Part shown: piece by piece, positions 35,428-46,160 of the stretch
Layout of the letters: each line of letters begins with the position of its first letter
Numbering within the stretch: position 1 is the first letter of the stretch
Assembly: GCF_025370935.1 (NCBI RefSeq)
Contig: NC_133479.1
Location: forward strand, 20,281,992-20,345,991
Origin: Choristoneura fumiferana
Taxonomy: Eukaryota > Arthropoda > Insecta > Lepidoptera > Tortricidae
Direction of reading: 5' to 3'
DNA: 64,000 nucleotides
Notes under the pieces: model-generated
Databases searched by the model: none
What the model saw: the letters and a program-made list of their open reading frames with translations, nothing else
Told to the model about the DNA's origin: nothing
Translations under genes and position numbers: made by a program

Positions 35428-36405
35428 ATGTCGGTCGAATACGTGCTCGTCAGCGAGGGCGAGGCGGACGAGCCCATCGAGCTGCCGGCCGAGGAGGACG
35501 GCTCGCTGCTGCTGAGCACCGTGGCGGCGCAGTTCGCGGGCGCCAGCGGGCTCAAGTACCGCGACCGCGCCGCCGGCCGCCTGCGCGGGCTGCGCCTCGT
35601 GGACCAGCGCCTGTCGCCGCCGGCGGGCGGCTGGGCCGCGCACCGCTACTTCTGCGCGTTCCCGCGCGCCGGCCGCGCCGCCAGCCCGGCCGGCTCGGTG
35701 CGCGGCTCGCCGTCGCCGCCGGGCGCGCGGCCGCGTTGCTCCGACCTCATCGTGCTGGGGCTGCCGTGGAAGACGGGCGAGGACGCCGTGCGCGAGTACT
35801 TCGCCGCGTTCGGCGAGCTGCTCATGGTGCAGGTCAAGCGAGACACGGCGACGGGGCTCAGCAAGGGCTTCGGCTTCATCAAGTTCGCGGAGTACGGAGC
35901 GCAGCTGCGCGCGCTGGGCCGGCGGCACCTCATCGACGGGCGCTGGTGCGACGTGCGCGTGCCCAACAGCAAGGAGGGCGGCGGCGCGCCGCGCAAGGTG
36001 TTCGTGGGCCGCTGCACGGAGGCGCTGTCGGCCGACGACCTGCGCGAGTACTTCGCGGCCTTCGGGCAGGTGACGGACGTGTTCGTGCCGAAGCCGTTCC
36101 GCGCGTTCAGCTTCGTGACGTTCCTGGACCCCGAGGTGGCGCAGGCACTGTGCGGGCAGGACCACATCATCAAGGGCGTGTCGGTCAACATCTCGACGGC
36201 CTCGCCCAAGCGCGAGCGCGTGGGCGCGGGCGCGGGCGCGGGTGCAGGCGCGGCGGGCGGCGCGCGCTCGCAGCTGCTGGGCTGGGGGCTGCTGGAGGGT
36301 GCGGCGCCGCGCGTCTTCAACTGGGTGGAGCCCTGGCCGCCCGCCGCGCCCGCGCCCGCGCCCGCGCCGCAGCTCGACTCCAAGCCCTACCTCAAGTACG
36401 AGTGA
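35428..36405 (+). CDS. TBPH: TDP-43 (TAR DNA-binding protein) homologue, intronless
   Basis: 325 codons, uninterrupted. Residues 1-80 form the TDP-43 N-terminal domain (DEPIELPAEEDGSLLLSTVA, GLKYRDR). RRM1 at about 105-180 has RNP2 LIVLGL and RNP1 KGFGFIKF; RRM2 at about 190-258 has RNP2 VFVGRC and RNP1 RAFSFVTF. TDP-43 proteins bind UG-rich RNA and regulate splicing and mRNA stability in the nucleus. The usual lysine-rich nuclear signal between the N-domain and RRM1 is replaced by an Arg/Pro/Ser stretch. The glycine-rich prion-like tail is absent: after RRM2 comes an Ala/Gly/Pro low-complexity tail ending SKPYLKYE. The start was chosen at MSVEYVLVSE, matching the family; an in-frame ATG at 35359 would add 23 unrelated residues. 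The lack of introns suggests a retrocopy, or a naturally intronless lineage-specific gene. Confidence 0.93.
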   Translation: MSVEYVLVSEGEADEPIELPAEEDGSLLLSTVAAQFAGASGLKYRDRAAGRLRGLRLVDQRLSPPAGGWAAHRYFCAFPRAGRAASPAGSVRGSPSPPGARPRCSDLIVLGLPWKTGEDAVREYFAAFGELLMVQVKRDTATGLSKGFGFIKFAEYGAQLRALGRRHLIDGRWCDVRVPNSKEGGGAPRKVFVGRCTEALSADDLREYFAAFGQVTDVFVPKPFRAFSFVTFLDPEVAQALCGQDHIIKGVSVNISTASPKRERVGAGAGAGAGAAGGARSQLLGWGLLEGAAPRVFNWVEPWPPAAPAPAPAPQLDSKPYLKYE

Positions 36406-36639
36406 GGGCCACGTGTACATACTCTGTGTCTGCGGACATTCTTCGTTGATCACTGTCAGATTTTATATGAAAGAAATGTGTAAATAATATATAATATACA
36501 TAGTATGAAGTTGTGTGCCTGTTTTTGCCTTTACATACAGTCAACGTCATAAATAAGTGATCACTTCCAAATTAAAAAGCTATATAACTAAATTATATTA
36601 TATACCACCTACATGAACCCCGTATTTGAGGCCATGAGT

Positions 36640-36960
36640 CTTTGATATATTCTCTGAAAGTTATCCTTGATTTTGGCATTGAAAAGGGTAGTCCAGCGGC
36701 CAACAACATACTTAATAAAAAAATTGAATAATGTCAGGATTGGCTACAAATCTTCACAGATGCCTCTAGAAAAGATCCCAATGGCTTTGTAGGTTCAGCT
36801 ACATCTGTCTCTACTATCAGCTACATCTGTCTCTGCTACTATCTGTCGACTCCGTCTAGGTCATGTCTACACTCCAGTGTTTTTATCAAAAATTACAGTA
36901 TGGGATAACTCTCTTTGCAAATGCGGTCTTGATGAGGGTACCTCATCGGGGTATTTTTTT
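36640..36960 (+). pseudogene. Non-LTR retrotransposon RNase H remnant
   Basis: Plus-strand frames read FTDASRKDPNGFVGSA (RNase H first acidic motif) and then, frame-shifted, ICRLRLGHVYTPVFLSK and CKCGLDEGTSS (the Cys-containing end of the ORF2 product). Broken by at least one frameshift, 5' truncated. It lies 235 bp downstream of the TDP-43 homologue. An AATAAA at 37227 may be its own. Confidence 0.75.
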
Positions 36961-37274
36961 AATTTAATAATTTAAATTAATAACTTTAATGTGGTATACA
37001 TACTTATTCCCTGTAGGTATGATGCGTTGCCTAAGAATGTTTCGCGCCCTTTTAATTTTCTGACACTTCTTTTCGCATGGCAGATTAGTGGATACAGTTG
37101 AGCTGAGTGAGGATAGATAAATGAAATGAAGGGTTTCTGTTGGTTCATGAGTAGACCCTGTGTGCAAGCTGGGCAGACAGTTTGGTGGCTACCTAACAGT
37201 AGCTACATAATTATATGTGCAATGTCAATAAAACACTTTTTTTAATTGACTTTTATATGTCTTTTTTTATATAG

Positions 37275-37475
37275 TTTTTTGTGGCTTAGGTTACTTTCCG
37301 TCCGCGTAGAATTAGGTTATCGCTATCCCGCAGGAACTACGAAATTTTCCAGGATAAAACTATCCTGTCCTTCCCTGGGACTCGAAACTATATGTATACC
37401 GAATTTCATCTAAATTGGTGCAGCGGTTTAGACGTGATTAATTAACAAACAGACTTACAAACTTTGGCATATATT
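37275..37475 (+). repeat. Family B copy
   Basis: CGTAGAATTAGGTTATCGCT, CAGGATAAAACTATCCTGTC and GAATTTCATCTAAATTGGTG. Confidence 0.65.
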
Positions 37476-37694
37476 AATTATCACATGCACATCTGGGTCA
37501 TCGCCACATAATTTCGGTCAGTATCCATCAGGATACGGAAAATGGCAGTCCTTGGACATAAAGAAAGAAAACACTTTGAAATTGATGTCTTCATCAGGAA
37601 TAGTTGATTTATCCCAGTTTCCTATTTAAATACATATTATTAGTAAAATGTCTGGATTGCACATTGTTTATGTCGATGAAATCTAATAATATAG

Positions 37695-37842
37695 CGTCGT
37701 TGCTACTGCAATACCGCGTAACTAGCATTTTCCATAAGGTACAATTTTCATTGTCAGATCACTACAATGTAGTACTCTTCTGACAGTGGAAATTACACCT
37801 TATGGAAAAAGCTAGTTACGCGGTATTGCAGTAGCAACGACG
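37695..37842. mobile_element. Foldback MITE, about 148 bp, with ATAG flanks
   Basis: Perfect arms begin CGTCGTTGCTACTGCAATAC and continue through CGCGTAACTAGC. ATAG stands on both sides (37691-37694 and 37843-37846), a possible target-site duplication. Confidence 0.8.
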
Positions 37843-38357
37843 ATAGGTATGAATGAAAAAAAAAACAATTAAAATTGTTTATTTTTATTTTTTCTTAAAG
37901 CTGTTACATATTTAAATACCTCATTACCCTAGAAGGTAAGGTTAGATTACACTACACACAGCTTGTGCAACATACATCGACCTTGCTGAATGTCTGTCAA
38001 GCGTCAATCAGTGTGTGAGGGCCACTAAGCCCACTGACTCCAACTGGCTGAACTATTTCACTCGCCTAATCTTATCGATGTCACAAAATTGGGCAAGTTC
38101 GGCTCCTCCGTCCTCCCCTTAAATGACAGTGTTTGATTCATCTTGCTGGGTGGTGGTTCCCCACTGGCCCCACTGCCACGCCAACGTGATTGTATTCATT
38201 TTTAACAACAAACGACGAGGAACAAGACGTGATCCGCCTAGACTTATTTAAAGACGGAACAGACAAAAATTAACAATTCCATGAAGTGAACTAGCATAAT
38301 ACCCACCTGCTTTGTGATGTATTACGTACATACAATCAATTCAAAAGTTGGCTTTGT

Positions 38358-38496
38358 ACAGTCGCCATCAAATATTTCGGAGCGGCCTAGGTGGTCAAAA
38401 ATATCGGCACGTGCACTCTATTATTAAGGGATTAGAGTACATGTTTCGATATTTTTGATCACCGTTGGTCGCTCCGAAATATTTGATGGCGGCTGT
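38358..38496. mobile_element. Foldback MITE, about 140 bp
   Basis: Arms ACAGTCGCCATCAAATATTT and, on the complement, ACAGCCGCCATCAAATATTT; the pairing continues through TCAAAAATATCG. Confidence 0.8.
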
Positions 38497-38706
38497 GTGT
38501 ATCTAACCGAGTCTTTTCCTTTTTGTCTATTTCTCTCAGTTTTCTAAATTGGTTTAGGCCGATTAGGTATAAGGTATCTTTGATTCTACGTAAAAAGGCT
38601 AATCCGACTTTGTTAGTTCTTGTACTTTAGGCGATACACGTAGGTATTGGCAGTGCCAGTTCCCGAGAGGCGTCGCCCGTGGCCCTAAGGGGCGGCACCC
38701 GGCGGC

Positions 38707-40515
38707 TCAGCGCAGGTACTTGGCGGCCCAGTCCACGCGCGGCGCGCCGCTGCCCACCGTCGTGGCTTCTGCAACCAAACCAAACTCTGATACAACCCTT
38801 ACTGTTGATCAAACCCTTTTATTATATAAATATTAAAAAAAAAACGAAATACAAATTGTATTCTTTATATCACCTGGCTACGGGCGACACATTTAAGTAG
38901 GTAGTCATTTTTCTGGAAACGGAAAAGAGACCTTCGCAATTAAAATCTATCTACGCGGCTCAGTTGTAAACTGTTTCGTTATCGTCGCGTATGAAGAAGT
39001 GATAATCGGAATGATCAGTTACCGTGGTGCGAGCGGAGCGCGAGCGGGTGGAACAGCGAGGTGTCGATCCTGGCGCCCGCCACGTAGCGCGCGGCGCCCA
39101 GGTAGGCGGCCGCGGCGCCCAGCGGGCGGGCCCCCGGCGCCCCGGGCGCCCCCGCCGCGCCCGCGCCGCCACCCAGCGCCGCCAGCACGCTGCGGCCGCC
39201 GCCCCCCCCCCCGCCGCCCCCGCCGCCCCCGCCCCCCCGACCGCAGCACCCCCGACACGCGCCGCAGCGCCTCCTCCTCGCGCGTCTCGTGAACCACCTC
39301 GCCGCTGCAAAAAGTTAAATTATTCATACCTATAGCATTTGGATATCCGTATCAGACAGCGAAGCCGTGAGAGGATACGCACCCGAGGATGTCCGCGAAG
39401 TGGTCCTTGGTGGGCGCGGCGGGCGGGAGGGGGGACGGGGACGCCTCGCCCTCCGCGTGCGCGCCGCTTCTGCCGAGCGATCGCAGTTTAAGTATGTAGT
39501 TCAACGAGAAACATTATCGCATCATCGATTTATTGAATCGAAACTCACCTTCTAGAATGAGACATCGGCGGCGGCACGCCCAGCTCTGCGCCGACTGCGA
39601 AGTAAGGGAATCTGCAGAAAGAAAAAGCGATCGTTAGCGCGACAGCCAATCGGGATGGAACGCCATCTGGCGGGGGTGTCCGTACCTCAGAGCCTGCTGC
39701 GCGGTGGGGCGCTGGAGGGGCGGGTAGCGCAGCAGCGCGGCCAGCAGCGCGAGCGCGGCGGGCGCGGCCTGCGGCACGGCGCGCGCCAGCGGGACGCCCT
39801 CGGCCGCCGGGAAGCGGAAGCGCAGCGCGCGCGCCAGCGCCAGCCCCTCGGGCCAGTCGGCCGGCGCGCCCAGCACGGCCGCGATCTTGTACAGCTGGTC
39901 GATCTCGGAGGCGCCCGGGAACAGCGGGCGCGCCGTGTGCAGCTCGGCGGCGATGCAGCCCACGGCCCAGAGGTCGACGGGCGCGCCGTACGCGGGGTCC
40001 CGCAGCAGCACCTCGGGCGCGCGGTACCAGCGCGTGGACACGTAGGCCGTGTACGGCGGCCGCGACCGCAGCTCGCGCGCCAGCCCCAGGTCCGCGATCT
40101 TGACCAGCTCGGGCCCCGAGCACAGCAGGTTCTCGGGCTTGAGGTCGCGGTGGAAGAACCCGTGGCGGTGCATGTGCGCCAGCCCGCGCAGCACCTGCAG
40201 CAGCACGTTCCGGCGCGCCGGCTCGCGCGGCGCCCCCCCCCCGCGCACCAGCTGGTACAGGTTGCCGCGCAGGTGCTCGAACACGAAGTAGAGCGTGTCG
40301 TCCTCGCGGATGACCTCCCGCAGCCGCACGATGTTGGCGTGCGACAGCTTCTTGAGCGCCTTGACCTCGCGCAGCGCCATGGCCTCGTCCCACGAGTAGT
40401 ACTTGCGCTTCATGCGCTTGATGGCCACGTGCTCGCCCGTGTCGCGCCGCCGCGCCAGCGCCACCGACCCGTACGTGCCGTCGCCCAGCTGCTGCAGCAC
40501 GACGTAGCGGTTCAT
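38707..40515 (-). CDS. MAK/CILK1-family serine/threonine kinase
   Basis: Exons on the minus strand: 40515-39686, 39611-39549, 39469-39383, 39304-39023 and 38768-38707, with GT/AG borders; about 440 residues. The kinase domain (about 4-285) has GDGTYG (11-16), AIK with K33, LREVK with E50, HRDLKPEN (122-129), DLG (142-144) and STRWYRAPEVLL. ALREVKALKKLSHANIVRL and LFPGASEID are typical of the MAK/CILK1/MOK group, kinases that control ciliary transport and length. Unusual points: DLG instead of DFG, and TAY (156-158) where MAK/CILK1 have TDY. The tail is short and ends VDWAAKYLR, like the family C-terminus. A one-base slip lies in the poly-C run near 39188-39240. A second, truncated copy starts at 58301. 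Confidence 0.9.
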
Positions 40516-40832
40516 ACCCGCTACGTCCCGCGCCCTCCCGCGCCCTCCCGCGCCCCCGCACTCTGCTACTCGGAGTTTACTGTCGACGCATGCCCCGAGT
40601 TTTATTCCGACGAAACTAAGTAATTCCGCAGTCACAGTAGGCGATCGTTTCTTCCGCTTCGCGAGAACGACGACTCGATTTGAAGGATAAAATAATAATA
40701 ATTTAATTTCATAGAATGTTACTTGACGAACAGCATAATATAAGCGACTTATTTATCAAACAGACTGCAGACGTCACTCGGGAAAGTTCATTAGGTCAGC
40801 ACTATTTGTATCATCTATAACGTTGGGTAACC
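40516..40832. promoter_or_regulatory. Divergent promoter between the kinase and an unknown gene
   Basis: 317 bp separating two outward-facing start codons (40515 minus, 40833 plus). No TATA box is obvious; repeated CCCTCCCGCG lies next to the kinase start. The role is inferred from geometry. Confidence 0.4.
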
Positions 40833-40938
40833 ATGGCGACGGGCGGCCGGCCGACCGCGGCCGCGCCGCCGCCGGGGTGGCCAGCTTACAATCGCGACGA
40901 CTCACACTGGAACCCTTGGCTTTACTTGCGGCTTGCGG
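40833..40938 (+). CDS. Unrecognised gene, first coding exon
   Basis: The ATG in a good context (GTAACCATGG) opens a 35-codon exon ending at a strong donor (GCGG/GTATGT). It reads MATGGRPTAAAPPPGWPAYN, then RDDSHWNPWLYLRLAG. The aromatic-rich DDSHWNPWLYLRL looks like protein rather than noise, but I do not recognise it. Later exons were not found. The exon is repeated at 59134-59237, where two missing bases break the frame. It could belong to a plus-strand gene continuing towards 51 kb. Confidence 0.4.
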
Positions 40939-41390
40939 GTATGTCTGAGTATTTATCTGGGTATCTCTGTGCCTCGATATGCCCTGAGGCCGGGCCGCGG
41001 TATTACCCATGTAATACCTAGCCTAACGTTACTGACACTCGCGGTCGCAATCTAATGAAGGACGGATTTCACCGATTTCACATACAAAAACTGTCATTTG
41101 ATTGCAATCATGAGCGACAGAAACGTTAGGCAATGCGGCCTTTATTTCATACTATACTGAGATCGTTAACGACGATTCGTTGTTGTTTTCAAACGCATTA
41201 TTATTTATTATAGACCCTAGCGCCATCTAGTCATCAAATAATGGAACTAGTACGTCGCACAAAGTAACTAGTGTTGGTGATGTGATGTGATTCACTTCCA
41301 CATCACGCATTAAAATTTTTCAACTAAACTGGATAATTTATTAAGTATATTTATTTATTTATTACATTCTCACGAATAAGTGATCATCAT

Positions 41391-41650
41391 CATCATCATG
41401 TCAGCCGAAAGACGTCCACTGCTGGACATAGGCCTACCAAGGCTCTCCACTCAGACCGGTCTTGTGCTTTCCGCATCCACCGCGATCCCGCGATCTTAAC
41501 CAGGTCGTCGCTCCATCTTGTTGGAGGCCTACCGACAGCTCGTCTCCAGGTCCGCGGACGCCATTCGAGAACCTTCTGGCCCCATCGGCCATCAGTCCTG
41601 CGACCAATGTGCCCCGCCCACTGCCACTTTAGTTTCGCAATTCTTCGAGC
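41391..41650 (-). mobile_element. RTE-like retrotransposon 3' end
   Basis: The minus strand reads KLKWQWAGHIGRRTDGRWG and RWSDDLVKIAGSRWMRKAQD, the conserved end of RTE-clade ORF products, followed by a (GAT)n tail at 41385-41400. 5' truncated. Confidence 0.85.
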
Positions 41651-42196
41651 TATGTCGGTAATTTCTAATAAGTGATCACTGATCAATATTGAATATGCTT
41701 ACAAAGAGAATGATAAAATAACAGAGGAGGAATTTGACTTGAAACCGTAGCTTGAATCTTACTTGAATTATTCCTCAACAACATGTGGGTCACTTTCCAC
41801 CCTTGGTTATCAATCTACTATTTCTTCCCTGACGAGAGGGAGCAAAGTGCAACTTTTCTGTTCAAGGCTTTTCTAAGTGTTTCATTGCAAATACCATTTT
41901 TTGAAGTTGATAATTGTAAAGCCACGCCATTTTCTTTGCTGGTTGTTCTTCAATAATATATAGATTTTTTTTTTCAAGTTTTTTAATGCTCGGCGTGAAA
42001 AGTTGTATGAGCTACTCGGGAGCAAAATTATTTTCATCTTGTGCGTTGTAGAATCCTTCGCTACATTCTGGATTCAATACGCCCTCGCCGTAAATACACC
42101 ATTTTGCTCCCTTGTGACACAAATAACTATTGTTCATGTTGTTAGTTTAGTGGAAGCAATAATAATATGAATGAACGTTGAAATCGATCTATTTAT

Positions 42197-45100
42197 TTAC
42201 AATAAAGGTTCGTTGTTTAGAGTGGTGTCCGTGTGGGCGCTTCTGGTTGTGGTGGGGGGGAGGGCGGGCGCGGCGATGCCCAGGCGCGCGGCCACGTCGG
42301 CGTAGGTCTCGTCGGCGCGGAGCTGCGCGCGCGCGGCGCCGGCCGCCAGCACGGCGCGCAGCACGCGGGCCGCGCGCGCAGCTCGCCGCGCCGCACGCGC
42401 AGCGACCGCAGCGCCGCGCCCAGCGCCGCCGACACCTCGCGCTTGTACTGCGCCGTCGTCAGCCCCGCCGCGCCCGCCACCGCCGCCGCCGGCGCCAGCC
42501 CCGCCGCCAGGCAGTGCAGCCGCACCAGGTTGGCCACGCCCGGCCGCTCCGACGGCTCCCACGTCACCTGTACAGTGACCACCGGTATACAGTGCCGACG
42601 AGACCGCCGCGCCCGGCGGTTTTCACAGCGGGTCAACAAGAGGACGGTGACTGTCGCGAATTCACGCGATTCCTGAACCAATGTGAGTATTTACGATTTT
42701 AACACTGGTAGCATTGTGAGATAAAATGGCGGGAAATAGGTAAATTTCACAGAGATATTTTTTTAGTTTTGGCATAAGGATGGGAAGAGACGGGATGAGA
42801 GAGTTGAAATGAATATTATTATGATTAAGATAAGATAAGACCACGAGCTACGGAGGCAACCCTGGTACCTAAATACTTATTCTTATTTGAGTAAAACTAA
42901 AAGTAAGGTATTGTGGGACAGGGAAGATCTATTATGGGGAAGGTGGAGAGCCGCCCGAGGGACCACTGGGTCCCGCAGATTGAGGTGAGCAAGATTCCGT
43001 GATTGGAATGGGTCGGATTGTTAATGGAAGGACCACGATGGAGCGTGCCTCTCGATCCGACCCATGGTACCACTCACAGCTCTCACCTGTTGTATTAAGT
43101 TGACCTTATGGATAGCACTAATCTCTAACGTAGAACGATCTAAAACTTTTATTTAAGACGTTATTAGGTTATTACATCATATATAGTATTACTAGCTTTT
43201 GCCCGCAGCTCCGCCCGCGTGGTATTCGGTTATCGCGCGCTGTTTGTGCATTTTTCCGGATAAAAGTAGCCTATGTCACTCTCGGCATAAACTATCTCTA
43301 TGACGTCGATCCGTCGCTCCGATACGGCGTGAAAGTGATGGATTATTCTTAATCGATGTTAGTTTATCGATCTTTATCAACGATACTAACTGAGCTTAAG
43401 CAAGGGTTATTGTGGCGACAAAATGGTGGAGATGCTGGGATATGCCTCCATTGAGTAATAATTACTCTGACAATGCTAGACGATTTATCAATTAACTCCG
43501 TCAAATTTACCCATTTCCCACCATGTTATATCACAATGTTACGAATGTTAAAATCGTAAATACTCACATTCGTTCAGGAGTCGCGTGAATTCGCGACAAC
43601 TTTTGGGCTTCACCGTTTTTAACCGAAGAATAAAATTAAAAAAAAAAGTATGGACAGATCTGTAGAGATTTTTTTCTAGCAAGAGCGTATTCTGGCACGA
43701 ACGATATAAAGCATCTGTGAATCAGACCAAGTTAGGAATGACCAGTTAGGAAAGTGTCGAATTAGGAATATGGCCTGGCCTGGCCTGGCTTTGTACAAAT
43801 ATCTTAGTTTGTCAATTGTATTTTGTTTCTTTTCTTATGTACATATTTTACATAGATTCATACTTTACCAATATTATAATTCACAGTGATATTCAAAAAT
43901 GAAATTGGTCGAGCAGATGGAAAATCGAAGTAGATGACAATGACAGGCAAGAAAAAATGGGAAACGACTCAAATAATAGACTCCCGATAGCGGTATCAAA
44001 CAAACGGTCATTCACCTCGGGGTTGCAGTCGGTGACCGCCTTGCGGATCTTGAGCTCGATGGTGGCCTCGTCGTCGGTCAGCAGGATGCGCGAGCGCTCG
44101 TCCGGGTCCGACTTGGACATCTTCTTGCTGGGGTCGCGCAGGCTGCGCACCCGGTCGCTGCCGTCCTCTGCAAAGGGGGGATGGGGCGTTCAGGTGGGGC
44201 GGTCGGCGGGGCGGGGCGGGCGGGGGGGGGCGGCCTCACCCGGCAGCAGCGCGCGCGGCGCGGGGAAGGCGGGCCCGTAGCGCGCGGCGAAGGAGCGCGC
44301 CAGCGCGGCGGCCACGTGCAGGTGCGGCAGCTGGTCGGCGCCCACGGGCACGTGCGTGGCGCGCTGCAGCAGCACGTCGGCCGCCTGCAGCACCGGGTAC
44401 AGCAGCAGCCCCAGCGGCACGTCGCGCCGCCCCGCCGCCTTCTCGCGGAACGCCGGCAGCGCCTCCAGCCGCGCGCGCGTGCCCAGGCACGTCAGCACCC
44501 AGCACAGCTCGGCGTGCCGCCCCACGGCCGACTGCAGGTACAGCGCGCCGCGCTCGGGCCGCCAGCCCGCCGCCAGCGCCAGCGCCGCCACCTCCAGGCT
44601 GTTCTCCTGGAGCGCTGCCGGATCCTGTGCGTGTGCGAGATCCGATCGCATCAACCACAAAAAATATGATAGGATGTGAGTGTTTTTGCACTGCTCGATG
44701 ATCATAGCAGTCGAATGTCTAATGTTCATAGTGGTATGCCAACACCGAAAACTTAGTGCATTTCCCCCCGCTTAAAGTGAAAAACTTGGATGTGTAGTGA
44801 AACAAGGATTTCCAATGCGGGCGTACGTGTCTGGTGGTGAGCGCGTGCAGGTCCGCGACGAAGAGCGTGGCGTCGTCGCCGGCGTCCTGCAGCCGCACGA
44901 GCCGCCGCAGCGCCGCGAAGTAGTTGCCGGCGTGCAGCACGCCCGTGGGCTGCAGCCCCGACACCACGCGCCGCGCCCAGCCGCCGCTACAAGGGTCGCA
45001 CAGGTCCGCGCTGCCGGCCCCCCTCCCCCTCTCCTCCCTGCCGCGCCTGACGTGTCGGCTCGACGCGGCTCCGTCACATCATCGCTCTGGAAAATCGAGA

Positions 45101-45697
45101 TGAACTAAGTTATTCCACAGACATAGACTGTCTCAATTTGAACATCAAAAATTCTAAAATATTAAAGTACTGTGGTATAGTATTGGTTGGTAGATTATTA
45201 GCAGTGCCGGATTAGCCCATAAGTAAATTAAGCAATTGCTTAGGGCATCACCTCTTGGGGGGCACCACAAACACAAAAGTCACCAGGCACATTTAAATAA
45301 AACAAACTAACGTAACAATAAAATTTACACAGCACAGGCTTTGGATTGCTTAGGACATCTTAGTCGTATATAATGTATATAGTTAGGGAGTCTTAATCTG
45401 GCACAGCAATTATAATACAGAGAATTAGTCTGCGTTTACACCAGAGATGTGCGAGGATGATCATCATCATATTCTTTGCAGCTGAAGTCACGGGAAACAG
45501 CTAGTTTGATATAAACTTCATGCACAATAATTCTGGCAAGTAAATAAATACTATAATATACTTACTACATTTTATTTACTTCAGGTTTAATAACATGCAC
45601 ATACCTTATCAGAGTTTGCAGCAGCACGAGTTTGATGTATTGCCCTAACTGTAATACGTCGTTTACACTGTACTATACTCCTTTTCAAAAACTCCAT
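42197..45697 (-). CDS. WARS2: Mitochondrial tryptophanyl-tRNA synthetase
   Basis: Minus-strand exons 45697-45605, 45086-44827, 44624-44240, 44167-44016 and 42567-42197, with GT/AG borders. The enzyme charges mitochondrial tRNA-Trp. Exon 1 (MEFLKRSIVQCKRRITVRAI...) is basic and free of acidic residues after E2, a good mitochondrial presequence. Exon 2 has GLQPTGVLHAGNY, the class I HIGH-type motif. Exon 3 holds the Rossmann fold with HVPVGADQLPHL. Exon 4 carries KKMSKSDP, the KMSKS loop. Exon 5 is the anticodon-binding helical end (SERPGVANLVRLH, LTTAQYKREV). One-base slips break exon 2 (near 45030) and exon 5 (near 42360-42430); the copy at 60490-63479 is intact at those points but broken elsewhere. 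The polyadenylation signal overlaps the stop codon (TAAATAAA). Confidence 0.9.
42652..43598. mobile_element. TIR element inside the last WARS2 intron
   Basis: TGTCGCGAATTCACGCGATT at the left and its near-complement at the right begin about 100-bp inverted arms (through GTGAGTATTTACGATTTTAA). A family B fragment (43190-43350) is nested inside. The element is also present in the second copy (60950-61997). Confidence 0.7.
43190..43350 (+). repeat. Family B copy with small deletions
   Basis: TACTAGCTTTTGCCCGCAGC start and CGATCCGTCGCTCCGATACG. Compared with 61493-61690 it lacks several short internal segments. Confidence 0.7.
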
Positions 45698-46160
45698 TGC
45701 TGCAGAAAGATATGATTGTCTTTTTATTATAAGCAATTTCCATTTAGAACATTATTTTGCACTTCAGCGTTAAGTATATTATAAGGTTCAACCTAATTTA
45801 CTAGTAAATCCCTAATAAATAGTTTCCATGACGCCTGCGTGTTCTGCAGCAAAATTCCAATGGATAGTATGTTATAACTTATATGTTATGGTAAAAGAAC
45901 TCAGGCAGAACGTTTTTGGTTAGAATAATTGGAAAAGGACGGCGCCGACGGCCAGTCAGGTAGCGCAGCTGATTGTCACTGTCAAATTGTCAATTGTCAT
46001 AAAAATATTTACTTTTCTCCCTCACTCGAAAGCAAAAGAAACGTGGCCATACAGAAAAAACTGTAATTTTTTTATCTAATGAAAACATCTTTTTGTCATA
46101 AAACTAGTATACATACATTAACGTTTTATCATGCCAAACAAGTGGACTAAAATGTTAGCA

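Noticed and set aside
35284..36453. 389-codon open frame on the minus strand
   Set aside because: Antisense shadow of the very GC-rich TDP-43 homologue; low-complexity Arg/Ala protein.
39655..40623. 322-codon open frame on the plus strand
   Set aside because: Antisense shadow of the kinase exon; no family features.
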